DNA from: Rutidosis leptorrhynchoides
Taxonomy: Eukaryota; Streptophyta; Magnoliopsida; Asterales; Asteraceae
Reading direction: 5' to 3'
Length of the DNA: 64,000 nucleotides
Assembly (NCBI RefSeq): GCF_046630445.1
Contig: NC_092338.1
Span: 338,047,001-338,111,000, forward strand
Every line of letters begins with the position of its first letter. Positions within the stretch are counted from its first letter, which is position 1. Under the pieces are notes generated by a model. It saw only the letters and a program-made list of their open reading frames with translations. It was not told the DNA's origin and searched no databases. The translations under genes and the position numbers were made by a program. Shown one piece after another: positions 42,013 to 53,681 of this stretch.

Positions 42013-44873
42013 TGTAACGACCCTGGTTTTTCCAACGTTATTTATTAATAATTATTATTATTAATACGCTTGATTAAACGAATGTATGTTATTACATTTA
42101 CATGTTGCCTTAATTGCCCGTACTTGAACTTTAAATGCCCGAAACGTCTTTGTGACACCCGGAACTTGCACGAATAATATTTTAAGGTATTATTTACATT
42201 CATGATTAATTTTATTAATCATTTTAATTAACTAAGATGGTTAGTTAATTACTTGGGCTTAAGTTGGACTTATTTGGATTATTTGCAACTTGGGCTTTAA
42301 TTAGTGTAATGGACTCTTGAATAAGACTCACAAGCCCACCCTACTTCTTTTAATGGACATTAAGCCCACTCTTGCATACTTGTAAGTATCATTTAAACAT
42401 AAACTAACTAGTTACTTGCTTAAGGAATCTAGTTTGCTCATTATCCCCATGTAAACACCTCTTTTACCCAACTTTTGTCATCTTTACATGCTAGTAACCA
42501 TAAGACCTCTCCCTCCCTCCATTTTGCTGCAGAAAAACGTGGCTTTAGAGCCATTTGATGGGAGTTTTGGTTTTCAAATTTCATTACTTACTTCATTCAC
42601 ATTCACTCTTTCATTTTACACACACATTACTTGCATACTTTTCTCTCTTTTCTCTCTCATTTTTCTCTAAAGATTGTAAGTATTATGAACAACTTTTCTT
42701 CTCTTTTCTTTGTCCCAAAACTGAATTTCAAACACCCCATAATCATCATCAATTGTTGTTTGTTTACTTGTTCTTACTTAATGTTTGAATACATGTAGTT
42801 ACTAGTTATATGTTACTTACTTTCTAACTTTCAAGAACAAACTTACTAGTTTGATTTCTTCATCTTTATCTTGTTATAACAAGAACATTCAAGAACATAA
42901 TCTCTCTAGTTATGTTCTACATATTTTGTTTCAAAGAATCAAAGTTCATAGTTGTATAAACTCTTTACTTGTAGTTCTTGAAGTAACTTTGAAGTTACTT
43001 CACTTAAAGATCAACTTGGGTTGAATCTTTAAAAGTAAGAGCAACTATGAATCATCTTCTTGTTTAGATTAGTTTTCTACTTTATTTATTTCAAAGATTT
43101 AAAGTTTATAATCTTTAATTTTTGTTACTTGTGTTCTTGTTTGTTGTATGTTACTAGAATACCACCTTCATGGTTGGTTTAGGCTTATCATTCATTTTTA
43201 TTTATTTCTTATTGTTAGTTGCTTACTACACATTTGAACAAGGACATGAAACCAACAAGAGCTTACACTTTGGTGCAAGTATCATGGATCCAACACTTGG
43301 TTGTAATCTTTCTTAGTGTTCATGAACTTGTTCATAAACTTACATGTAACCTTGGTTCATCAAACACTTACAACACTTGCACTTGGGTTATGATGGACAA
43401 ACCTTGGTCAAAATGATGTTAACACATCAACGAGTTGTACACTTGAAGCTATACGCATCAAGGATGAGAACCGTGATGAACATCAAGCACCGAGACAACC
43501 GGAACTCTCCAAAACCCACTGTTCTGTCCAAAACCTACTGACCTGATGCTTCTGGAACAGACCAGTAGACCTGGGCTGTTCTAACCTTGATTTTTAGATA
43601 GAACTTTTCGAGTAGATAACTTTTCATATAGGACTCGTCTTAATCCGAGTTACGGTTTAGGATTTATGGCCCTCCGATCGTTACCATGTCCTTTAACGTT
43701 GTGCAGAAATTTCTGACCTACTCGCACTTAGACCGTCACCACGGTCAAACCAAGACGAGTTTGCTTCTGTAAATTTTACCACACTTAAGGGACTCATAGA
43801 CGGAGCCATGACCACTGGTCTCACCTTAATTCAGTAAGGGTAGAGGCCGTGGTGACTGACCGAAGTCAGCCTTTGTTTTAAACGACTTTCATAAACGAGT
43901 CTTACTTGTTACCTTTTGTTTAATGATGATTGATGATGACCCTTATGACCTTAATTACGTACTTGTAAACCTTTTGAGACGACTTATTGACTTAGTGCTA
44001 TTTGACTTAGGTTGAGGACGTTTGGACCGTTACTTGCACACCACTTTCCGACTACTACCTTACCATTACTACAAATCATTGTGAGTTATAGCATTCCCTT
44101 TTTACTTTAACTTATTTTGGGAACTGAGAATACATGCGGATTTTATGTTTTACATACTAGACACGAGTACTTAAACTTTATATATGTGTGGGTTATATAA
44201 CGGCAGAAACATTCCCTTTAGCTCGGTAACGTTTAATCATTGGTTTTTGAACCGTGAACGCGAATCTTAGATATGGATCCATAGGGTTTGACATCCCCAC
44301 TCGGGCTAGTAGCGCTAGCATTTAACGAGTTTTTAATACTTCGAGGTTATACGCACTTGCCAAGTGCACTTTAAGGGGGTACATTAAACGTTAAGTTAGT
44401 TACCGGGTGCCCACGGTTAAGCATATACTTTTACATACTTTTGAAACGCTCGTTGTAGCACTGAAATCTCGTGGCCTACTTACATTACTGTTATACTTAA
44501 ACTATAGCTCACCAACCTTTGTGTTGACCTTTTTAAGCATGTATTTTCTCAGGTGCTTGAAGTCGCTTCCGCTATCTTACTAGTCGTGCTGTAGAACCCG
44601 CTGCCTAGAGTTGTTATCGCATGACTACTTATGTTGCATTCAAACTTTTTACTTATGAATTTATGATATGTAACGACCATTATGGTCACGTACACTTATT
44701 TAATGCTTCTACTTAGTGAAGCATACTTTGATTTGTAAAACAATTGACGTATGTTATGACGTCACTTTTATTTATAAATGTAAACTCTGTTTTGAAAACG
44801 CATATAGTACTTAACCTTGTAATGATCCTGTTGATGATGGTCCGTACATGATGATTTAGTACGGGGCGTCACA
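42013..44873 (+). repeat. 5' LTR of element C
   Basis: TGTAACGACCCTGG...GGGGCGTCACA. Differences from the 3' LTR seen at 42079 (C/T), 43612 (G/T), 44161 (A/G) and 44599 (C/T). Short frames of 60-99 codons inside it are duplicated in the other LTR and are not supported as genes. Confidence 0.95.
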
Positions 44874-44875
44874 TT

Positions 44876-44887
44876 TGGTATCAGAGC
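44876..44887 (+). other. Primer-binding site of element C
   Basis: TGGTATCAGAGC, two bases after the 5' LTR; complementary to the 3' end of initiator Met tRNA. Confidence 0.93.
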
Positions 44888-45210
44888 ATTGGTTGTAGGG
44901 AATTAGGATGCATTAGTGAGTCTAAGACCGACCCGAGTAGGATTCACTAATAGGGCTAATCTACAACTTGTTAGTTTACTTGTTTCCGCTGAACTTACTG
45001 TATGCTGCTGCTTACTGTTACTGCTATATGCCGTATGCTACTACGTGATTTCACTACTGCATGCTATTACTTGCTTTCGATTGCATGCTAGTTTCGTACG
45101 ATGACTGATATTGCCATGCTACTTATTGTTATACATGATTTAAACTGTTGGCCTATTATTTGCTTGCTTTATGACATACTGACATGGAAAATTTATTTTT
45201 CCTTGTTCAG

Positions 45211-46014
45211 ATGTCGGACGTTCCACCTACTGACATCCCGAGCGGCTCAGGCCCCGTTGTTCCTCCCACTGCTGCACCTGTTGCTGCTGCTGCTGCTGCT
45301 GCTGACATTCCGGCCCCGACACCCACTGGCGACCCCGGCGCCTCTAGTTCTGGAGCTAGCTCTAGTGTGCCTATCCCGGCGTCTTCTTCCAGACCCCTGA
45401 GGCAACTGGCTCGCATTGGTGGCATGGAGATCCCCGCGGAGTTCGGGGAAGGTCCCTTCCGTAATCACTGGGGCACACCTTGCCGACGCACTGCCGACGG
45501 CCGCTTAGCCGTGATTACGCCAGGCCGGCACCGACAGATGTTGGCCGCTTTCGGATACGTTGAGCCACCCGCGCCACCACCGCATGATTCAGACGACGGT
45601 TCTTCCACCGATGCTTCTTCAGACGACACCTCATCTGACGACTCCAGTGATGAGGAGGATCCCGCTGACCGACCGATTCAGGCACCTTCTACCCCGCCGA
45701 AGAAGCGGTATCGCTTCGCTGGCATAATTCCTGGTCGTACTATCACTGACGCTTATGGTCGGCGTCGTAGGATCACTGCTCGTAAACGGCTGGTGCCGTA
45801 CCCCGCCGACCCACTGATATTACCGTCTCCACCCAGAGCCGGACCATCCACTTCAGCACCACCGGCTCCACCTGCACCGCCAGCACCACCTGCCCCACCA
45901 TCTTCCTCTAATGAGGAAATGAGGCGGGAGATTGAGATTCTCCAGACTCGAGTTACTGAGCTCGAGGAGCAGATGACTCATGTTTTGGACATCTTGTACC
46001 CACCATCGCCGTAG
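45211..46014 (+). CDS. Upstream ORF of element C, 267 aa, unknown function
   Basis: Complete, separate ORF between primer-binding site and gag, ending 298 bases before the gag-pol ATG in a different frame. I chose ATG 45211 because it opens the Pro/Ala/Ser-rich domain; the frame also has an ATG at 45184, and 'ttgttcag' directly before 45211 resembles a splice acceptor. Layout: Pro/Ala/Ser-rich low complexity 1-60; a more ordered segment about 62-118 (LRQLARIGGMEIPAEFGEGP, GRHRQMLAAFGYVEPP); acidic Ser/Asp/Glu run 126-153; basic patch 184-193 (RRRRITARKR), a possible nuclear signal; repeated APP units 217-230; coiled coil about 235-262. No enzyme motif. Because C is young and the frame is open, the protein is probably still made. 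Its role could be packaging, nuclear targeting or suppression of host silencing; all are guesses. Confidence 0.75.
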   Translation: MSDVPPTDIPSGSGPVVPPTAAPVAAAAAAADIPAPTPTGDPGASSSGASSSVPIPASSSRPLRQLARIGGMEIPAEFGEGPFRNHWGTPCRRTADGRLAVITPGRHRQMLAAFGYVEPPAPPPHDSDDGSSTDASSDDTSSDDSSDEEDPADRPIQAPSTPPKKRYRFAGIIPGRTITDAYGRRRRITARKRLVPYPADPLILPSPPRAGPSTSAPPAPPAPPAPPAPPSSSNEEMRREIEILQTRVTELEEQMTHVLDILYPPSP

Positions 46015-46312
46015 GACTTTGTACTAGATTCTGTATTGTAATCTCTTTTGTAATTTCATATTTCACTTATGTAATGTACGAACTTATTGTAATGTATGAA
46101 CTTATTATCATTAATGAATGGAATTTGTGTTGCTTACTTCTTGTGCAAGTGTTCTATTTACGTTATCATCTCATGGTTTTGTGGTACCTATATCTGCTTG
46201 CGTTATTTAATCAACATGTGTTGTGCTGTTTTCATGTTGGTTGTTATATAATGTACTATTATTATTTGCATAATGGATTTTGACTTGAGTCAAAATGTTT
46301 GTATAGAACGTC

Positions 46313-49300
46313 ATGGCCAACGGGAGATCTATCCCCACCGCGGCACAAATTGAGGAGATGATTAACGAGCGAGTCGCTGCTGCACTAGCTGAAAGACAAC
46401 CCCAAGTTCCACCACCACCGCCTGTCAATCCACCTGTCATCCGAGATGGGTGTACTTACAAGGAATTCCAAAACTGCAAGCCACACTACTTCAGTGGCAC
46501 TGAGGGACCCGTCGGTCTCACCAGATGGTTCGAAAAGTTGGAATCGGTATTCAGGGTTAGCAATTGTTCTGAGGCTAACAAAACGAAATTTGCATCTTGC
46601 ACGCTGTCTGATGGCGCGCTCACATGGTGGAATACCATGGCCCAAGCGAAAGGAATTGATGAGGCGTATGCTACGCCTTGGGAGGAATTTAAATGTGCTA
46701 TGATCGAGGAATACTGTCCGAGAACCGAGATTCAAAAGATGGAAATCGAATTTATGCAATTGAAAACCGTAGGGAACGACCTTAACAGCTACAACCGTAG
46801 GTTTTTGGAATTAGCTCTTATGTGTCCAACCATGGTCACCCCCGAATTTAAGCGTTTGGAGAAATACTTCTCGGGACTTCCTAAGTCCATCAAGGGTAAT
46901 GTTACCTCATCCAAGCCACCAAGTGTTCCCGAAGCAATGCGCATGGCGCATACTCTCTTGAATCAAATCATCCTTGACGAGCCGGAGAAGGCTAAGTTCG
47001 AAACTGTTAGTGGTGAAAAGAGGAAATGGGACAACAACCACAACAACAACAGGGGTAGGAACTATGATCAAAACCCGGCAAAACGACATGAAGGGTTCAG
47101 GCAAAACAACAACATGCACAACAACAACACCAACCCCAACAACAACAACCGCACCAATCCGAACTACAAAGGAACCTTACCACAATGCAATAGGTGCTAC
47201 AAGCACCACACTGGGTATTGCAATGTTATCTGTGAGAAGTGCCAACGATCTGGACATGTTGGCAAGGATTGCAAGGTTACCACCTTGAACGTGAAGCCAA
47301 ACCACAACAACAATGGGCCTAAGAAGTGTTATGAATGTGGAAAGACGGGCCATTTCAGAAATGAGTGTCCTAACAAGCGTAAGGATGGCGGACCACCACG
47401 TGCTAGAGCCTTCAACGTTAATGCAAGGGACGCTCGCGACAACCCCGACTTGGTGACAGGTATATTCAAGATTAACAATCTTTTAGCTTCTGTCCTATTT
47501 GATACTGGTGCCGATAGGAGCTATGTGTGTAGACATTTTTGTGATAAGTTAGATTGGTCGTTAGTTCCTTTGAAGGAAAGTATGCTTGTCGAGGTCGCCA
47601 ATGGAAAACTTGAAAAGGTTGACCATATTAGTCGTGGAGCTATTATCAACATAGCTGGTGCAGATTTCGAAATTGATTTGATACCTATCAAACTGGGAAG
47701 TTTTGACGTGATCGTCGGTATGGATTGGTTGAGCAAGATAAAGGCCGATGTTATCTGTGGAGATAAAGCACTTCGCATACCACAAGGAGATGGCGAACCA
47801 CTGGTTATCTATGGAGAGAGATGTTCCTCGAAGTTGAACCTCATTAGTTGCGTGAAAGCGCAAAAGATTATGAAGAAGGGACGCTTTGCTGTCCTAGCAC
47901 ATGTGAAAGCAGTAGAAACTGAGGTGAAGAACGTGAACGACGTTCGAATTGTGAACGAATTTTCTGATGTCTTCCCAGAGGAATTGCCTGGATTACCGCC
48001 GCAGAGAGCAGTAGAGTTTCAGATTGACTTAGTGCCAGGAGCTGCACCTGTAGCTCGCGCACCTTATAGACTCGCACCTTCCGAGATGCAAGAATTACAG
48101 AGTCAACTACAAGAGCTGATAGATCGAGGGTTTATCCAACCAAGCTTCTCGCCTTGGGGCGCACCTGTGTTGTTTGTAAAGAAGAAGGATGGATCCTTCC
48201 GTATGTGTATCGACTACCGTGAACTCAACAAATTGACTATCAAGAATCGATATCCTCTTCCACGAATTGATGATCTTTTTGATCAACTACAAGGATCGAG
48301 CGTTTATTCAAAGATCGATTTGCGATCCGGATATCACCAGCTGAGGGTGAAGGAAAGTGACGTGATGAAAACTGCATTTAGGACCCGTTATGGTCATTAT
48401 GAGTTCCTCGTGATGCCATTCGGTTTGACAAATGCCCCTGCCGTGTTCATGGATCTCATGAATCGTGTCTGCAAGCCTTACTTGGATAAGTTTGTTATCG
48501 TCTTCATAGATGATATCCTCATCTACTCTAAGAGCGAAGAAGAACATGAGCAACACCTTCGGCTAGTGCTTGAACTCTTAAGACAGGAGCAACTTTACGC
48601 CAAATTCTCCAAGTGCGAATTTTGGTTGAAGGAAGTACAGTTTTTGGGTCATGTTGTGAGCGACCAGGGTATCAAAGTTGATCCCGCCAAGATTGAAGCC
48701 ATCAGCAAGTGGGAGACCCCCACTACTCCAACGCATATTCGCCAATTTCTAGGTCTCGCCGGTTATTATCGAAGGTTTATCGAAGGATTTTCTCTGATTG
48801 CGCGTCCTTTGACCGCACTGACTCACAAGGGCAAGAAGTTCATTTGGGAACCCACACACGAATCAGCATTCCAAACTTTGAAGAAGAAGTTAACCTCCGC
48901 ACCTATCCTATCACTTCCTGAAGGCAGTGACGACTTTGTTGTTTATTGCGATGCATCGAAGAGTGGTTTTGGTTGTGTACTGATGCAACGATCAAAGGTT
49001 ATTGCCTATGCCTCCCGCCAATTGAAGATTCACAAGCGGAACTACACTACACATGATCTTGAACTTGGAGCCGTTGTCTTTGCACTCAAATTGTGGAGAC
49101 ATTATTTGTATGGAACTAAGAGCACTATCTTCACCGATCACAAGAGTCTCCAGCACATCTTCGATCAGAAGCAATTGAATATGAGACAGCGTCGATGGAT
49201 CGAGACGCTCAACGACTACGATTGTGAACTCCGTTATCACCCTGGCAAGGCCAATGTTGTAGCTGACGCTTTAAGCCGAAAGGAGAGGACGGCACCTCTC

Positions 49301-50785
49301 CGTGTTAGGGCTCTGAACATCACCATCCATTCGAACCTCAACAACCAGATCAGAGTAGCCCAAGTTGAGGCTCTCAAGGAGGAGAACATATCTCACGAGC
49401 ATTTGAACATACTTGTCTCTCGATTCGAGGTTAGAGAGTCTGGACTCCGATGTTATGCCGGAAGAATTTGGGTACCTTACTATGGAGATCTGCGAAGCCT
49501 GATACTTGATGAAGCACACAAATCGAGATATTCGATTCACCCCGGTGCAGGTAAGATGTACCACGACCTTAAAGAACAGTATTGGTGGCCGAATCTTAAG
49601 AAGGACGTTGCGACTTATGTTGGTAAGTGTTTGACTTGCTCGAAGGTTAAAGCCGAGCATCAGAGACCTTCTGGGTTACTTCAACAGCCGGAAATCCCAC
49701 AATGGAAGTGGGAAAGGATCACAATGGATTTCATTACCAAGCTGCCGAAGACGGTGGGCGGATGCGATACTATTTGGGTTATTGTTGACCGTCTCACCAA
49801 ATCTGCACACTTCCTAGCGATGAAGGAAACTGATACAATGGAAAGACTTGCTCAGCTGTACATCAAAGAGGTTGTATCTCGTCATGGTGTACCTTTATCA
49901 ATCATCTCCGATCGCGATCCCCGTTTTGCTTCCAGATTTTGGCGTTCTTTGCAAGAAGCCATGGGAACTCGTCTTGACATGAGTACTGCTTATCATCCTC
50001 AGACTGACGGGCAAAGTGAACGAACGATTCAGACCTTGGAGGACATGCTGTGTGCATGTGTCATTGATTTTGGAAAGGCCTGGGAAAGGCATTTGCCACT
50101 CGCCGAATTCTCGTACAACAACAGTTATCACTCAAGCATTAATGCTGCACCTTTTGAAGCATTGTATGGTCGTAAGTGCCGATCTCCTATTTGTTGGGCC
50201 GAAGTAGGCGAAAAGCAAATCACCGGACCCGAGGTAGTCCACGAAACCACGGAGAAGATTGCTCAGATCCAAGCTAGACTTAAGACTGCCCGTGATCGCC
50301 AAAAGAGCTATGCCGATCTTAAACGGAAAGACTTTGAATTTAATGTTGGTGATCGTGTAATGTTGAAGGTTGCACCTTGGAAAGGTGCGATCCGTTTTGG
50401 AAAACGTGGAAAGTTGAACCCACGATACATTGGTCCATTCGAGATCTTGGAACGTGTTGGACCAGTTGCATACCGTTTGGATCTACCAGCACAATTGAGC
50501 TCAGTTCATCCTACCTTCCATGTGTCAAACTTGAAGAAGTGTCTTGCTGCACCCGAACTCATCATACCATTGGAAGAACTTACTATTGATGACAAACTCC
50601 ACTTTGTGGAGGAACCTGTTGAGATTATGGATCGTGAGATCAAAACTTTGAAACGCAACAAGATTCCGATTGTACGAGTACGATGGAATGCCAAACGAGG
50701 ACCTGAGTTTACTTGGGAGCGAGAGGATCAAATGATGCGAAAGTATCCTCACCTTTTCCCGACTCCTCCATCTACCTCAGCTTAA
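46313..50785 (+). CDS. Gag-Pol polyprotein of element C, 1490 aa, with chromodomain
   Basis: Single open frame. Gag domain about 45-225; Asn-rich linker 240-285; zinc knuckles [23 protein letters not shown] (292-320) and [14 protein letters not shown] (339-352). Protease FDTGAD (396-401). Reverse transcriptase about 590-790 with catalytic D669 (SKIDLRSG) and D733/D734 (FIDDILIYS). RNase H from D880 (YCDASKSG) through [10 protein letters not shown] to ADALSRK (984-990). Integrase zinc module H1069, H1076, C1106, C1109; catalytic D1139, D1200 and E1236 with the D-35-E spacing. GPF segment from 1374; C-terminal chromodomain about 1430-1482 ([29 protein letters not shown]). This order (integrase last, then chromodomain) with an iMet primer defines plant chromoviruses; the sequence is closest to the Tekay/Del clade as I know it. 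All key residues are present, so the protein looks functional. Confidence 0.96.
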   Translation: MANGRSIPTAAQIEEMINERVAAALAERQPQVPPPPPVNPPVIRDGCTYKEFQNCKPHYFSGTEGPVGLTRWFEKLESVFRVSNCSEANKTKFASCTLSDGALTWWNTMAQAKGIDEAYATPWEEFKCAMIEEYCPRTEIQKMEIEFMQLKTVGNDLNSYNRRFLELALMCPTMVTPEFKRLEKYFSGLPKSIKGNVTSSKPPSVPEAMRMAHTLLNQIILDEPEKAKFETVSGEKRKWDNNHNNNRGRNYDQNPAKRHEGFRQNNNMHNNNTNPNNNNRTNPNYKGTLPQCNRCYKHHTGYCNVICEKCQRSGHVGKDCKVTTLNVKPNHNNNGPKKCYECGKTGHFRNECPNKRKDGGPPRARAFNVNARDARDNPDLVTGIFKINNLLASVLFDTGADRSYVCRHFCDKLDWSLVPLKESMLVEVANGKLEKVDHISRGAIINIAGADFEIDLIPIKLGSFDVIVGMDWLSKIKADVICGDKALRIPQGDGEPLVIYGERCSSKLNLISCVKAQKIMKKGRFAVLAHVKAVETEVKNVNDVRIVNEFSDVFPEELPGLPPQRAVEFQIDLVPGAAPVARAPYRLAPSEMQELQSQLQELIDRGFIQPSFSPWGAPVLFVKKKDGSFRMCIDYRELNKLTIKNRYPLPRIDDLFDQLQGSSVYSKIDLRSGYHQLRVKESDVMKTAFRTRYGHYEFLVMPFGLTNAPAVFMDLMNRVCKPYLDKFVIVFIDDILIYSKSEEEHEQHLRLVLELLRQEQLYAKFSKCEFWLKEVQFLGHVVSDQGIKVDPAKIEAISKWETPTTPTHIRQFLGLAGYYRRFIEGFSLIARPLTALTHKGKKFIWEPTHESAFQTLKKKLTSAPILSLPEGSDDFVVYCDASKSGFGCVLMQRSKVIAYASRQLKIHKRNYTTHDLELGAVVFALKLWRHYLYGTKSTIFTDHKSLQHIFDQKQLNMRQRRWIETLNDYDCELRYHPGKANVVADALSRKERTAPLRVRALNITIHSNLNNQIRVAQVEALKEENISHEHLNILVSRFEVRESGLRCYAGRIWVPYYGDLRSLILDEAHKSRYSIHPGAGKMYHDLKEQYWWPNLKKDVATYVGKCLTCSKVKAEHQRPSGLLQQPEIPQWKWERITMDFITKLPKTVGGCDTIWVIVDRLTKSAHFLAMKETDTMERLAQLYIKEVVSRHGVPLSIISDRDPRFASRFWRSLQEAMGTRLDMSTAYHPQTDGQSERTIQTLEDMLCACVIDFGKAWERHLPLAEFSYNNSYHSSINAAPFEALYGRKCRSPICWAEVGEKQITGPEVVHETTEKIAQIQARLKTARDRQKSYADLKRKDFEFNVGDRVMLKVAPWKGAIRFGKRGKLNPRYIGPFEILERVGPVAYRLDLPAQLSSVHPTFHVSNLKKCLAAPELIIPLEELTIDDKLHFVEEPVEIMDREIKTLKRNKIPIVRVRWNAKRGPEFTWEREDQMMRKYPHLFPTPPSTSA

Positions 50786-50820
50786 ATTTCGGGACGAAAT
50801 TTTCTTTAACAGGTGGGTAA
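50786..50820 (+). other. Polypurine-type tract region of element C
   Basis: 'tttcgggacgaaattttc' then 'tttaacaggtgggtaa' abuts the 3' LTR at 50821. Confidence 0.6.
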
Positions 50821-53681
50821 TGTAACGACCCTGGTTTTTCCAACGTTATTTATTAATAATTATTATTATTAATACGCTTGATTAAATGAATGTATGTTAT
50901 TACATTTACATGTTGCCTTAATTGCCCGTACTTGAACTTTAAATGCCCGAAACGTCTTTGTGACACCCGGAACTTGCACGAATAATATTTTAAGGTATTA
51001 TTTACATTCATGATTAATTTTATTAATCATTTTAATTAACTAAGATGGTTAGTTAATTACTTGGGCTTAAGTTGGACTTATTTGGATTATTTGCAACTTG
51101 GGCTTTAATTAGTGTAATGGACTCTTGAATAAGACTCACAAGCCCACCCTACTTCTTTTAATGGACATTAAGCCCACTCTTGCATACTTGTAAGTATCAT
51201 TTAAACATAAACTAACTAGTTACTTGCTTAAGGAATCTAGTTTGCTCATTATCCCCATGTAAACACCTCTTTTACCCAACTTTTGTCATCTTTACATGCT
51301 AGTAACCATAAGACCTCTCCCTCCCTCCATTTTGCTGCAGAAAAACGTGGCTTTAGAGCCATTTGATGGGAGTTTTGGTTTTCAAATTTCATTACTTACT
51401 TCATTCACATTCACTCTTTCATTTTACACACACATTACTTGCATACTTTTCTCTCTTTTCTCTCTCATTTTTCTCTAAAGATTGTAAGTATTATGAACAA
51501 CTTTTCTTCTCTTTTCTTTGTCCCAAAACTGAATTTCAAACACCCCATAATCATCATCAATTGTTGTTTGTTTACTTGTTCTTACTTAATGTTTGAATAC
51601 ATGTAGTTACTAGTTATATGTTACTTACTTTCTAACTTTCAAGAACAAACTTACTAGTTTGATTTCTTCATCTTTATCTTGTTATAACAAGAACATTCAA
51701 GAACATAATCTCTCTAGTTATGTTCTACATATTTTGTTTCAAAGAATCAAAGTTCATAGTTGTATAAACTCTTTACTTGTAGTTCTTGAAGTAACTTTGA
51801 AGTTACTTCACTTAAAGATCAACTTGGGTTGAATCTTTAAAAGTAAGAGCAACTATGAATCATCTTCTTGTTTAGATTAGTTTTCTACTTTATTTATTTC
51901 AAAGATTTAAAGTTTATAATCTTTAATTTTTGTTACTTGTGTTCTTGTTTGTTGTATGTTACTAGAATACCACCTTCATGGTTGGTTTAGGCTTATCATT
52001 CATTTTTATTTATTTCTTATTGTTAGTTGCTTACTACACATTTGAACAAGGACATGAAACCAACAAGAGCTTACACTTTGGTGCAAGTATCATGGATCCA
52101 ACACTTGGTTGTAATCTTTCTTAGTGTTCATGAACTTGTTCATAAACTTACATGTAACCTTGGTTCATCAAACACTTACAACACTTGCACTTGGGTTATG
52201 ATGGACAAACCTTGGTCAAAATGATGTTAACACATCAACGAGTTGTACACTTGAAGCTATACGCATCAAGGATGAGAACCGTGATGAACATCAAGCACCG
52301 AGACAACCGGAACTCTCCAAAACCCACTGTTCTGTCCAAAACCTACTGACCTGATGCTTCTGGAACAGACCAGTAGACCTGGGCTGTTCTAACCTTGATT
52401 TTTAGATAGAACTTTTCGATTAGATAACTTTTCATATAGGACTCGTCTTAATCCGAGTTACGGTTTAGGATTTATGGCCCTCCGATCGTTACCATGTCCT
52501 TTAACGTTGTGCAGAAATTTCTGACCTACTCGCACTTAGACCGTCACCACGGTCAAACCAAGACGAGTTTGCTTCTGTAAATTTTACCACACTTAAGGGA
52601 CTCATAGACGGAGCCATGACCACTGGTCTCACCTTAATTCAGTAAGGGTAGAGGCCGTGGTGACTGACCGAAGTCAGCCTTTGTTTTAAACGACTTTCAT
52701 AAACGAGTCTTACTTGTTACCTTTTGTTTAATGATGATTGATGATGACCCTTATGACCTTAATTACGTACTTGTAAACCTTTTGAGACGACTTATTGACT
52801 TAGTGCTATTTGACTTAGGTTGAGGACGTTTGGACCGTTACTTGCACACCACTTTCCGACTACTACCTTACCATTACTACAAATCATTGTGAGTTATAGC
52901 ATTCCCTTTTTACTTTAACTTATTTTGGGAACTGAGAATACATGCGGATTTTATGTTTTACATACTAGGCACGAGTACTTAAACTTTATATATGTGTGGG
53001 TTATATAACGGCAGAAACATTCCCTTTAGCTCGGTAACGTTTAATCATTGGTTTTTGAACCGTGAACGCGAATCTTAGATATGGATCCATAGGGTTTGAC
53101 ATCCCCACTCGGGCTAGTAGCGCTAGCATTTAACGAGTTTTTAATACTTCGAGGTTATACGCACTTGCCAAGTGCACTTTAAGGGGGTACATTAAACGTT
53201 AAGTTAGTTACCGGGTGCCCACGGTTAAGCATATACTTTTACATACTTTTGAAACGCTCGTTGTAGCACTGAAATCTCGTGGCCTACTTACATTACTGTT
53301 ATACTTAAACTATAGCTCACCAACCTTTGTGTTGACCTTTTTAAGCATGTATTTTCTCAGGTGCTTGAAGTCGCTTCCGCTATCTTACTAGTCGTGCTGT
53401 AGAACCTGCTGCCTAGAGTTGTTATCGCATGACTACTTATGTTGCATTCAAACTTTTTACTTATGAATTTATGATATGTAACGACCATTATGGTCACGTA
53501 CACTTATTTAATGCTTCTACTTAGTGAAGCATACTTTGATTTGTAAAACAATTGACGTATGTTATGACGTCACTTTTATTTATAAATGTAAACTCTGTTT
53601 TGAAAACGCATATAGTACTTAACCTTGTAATGATCCTGTTGATGATGGTCCGTACATGATGATTTAGTACGGGGCGTCACA
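50821..53681 (+). repeat. 3' LTR of element C
   Basis: Same length as the 5' LTR (2861 bp); immediately followed by the CGAAG duplication and then B's integrase region. Confidence 0.95.

Larger units (their letters stand above)
42013..53681 (+). mobile_element. Element C: intact, recent Tekay-like Ty3 chromovirus, 11.7 kb
   Basis: Both LTRs are 2861 bp (42013-44873 and 50821-53681); I found four differences between them. Target duplication CGAAG at 42008-42012 and 53682-53686. Primer-binding site, upstream ORF, one uninterrupted gag-pol frame and a purine tract are all in place and in order. Everything needed for an autonomous element of this clade is visible. It is the innermost and youngest layer of the nest. 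Confidence 0.95.

Noticed and set aside
42488..43416. Three small ORFs repeated exactly at 51296-52224
   Set aside because: They lie in the LTRs of element C and are identical only because the LTRs are; no family resemblance or coding signature.
46385..50752. Antisense and alternative-frame ORFs across the C gag-pol gene
   Set aside because: Shadows of a strongly coding frame with all catalytic motifs.
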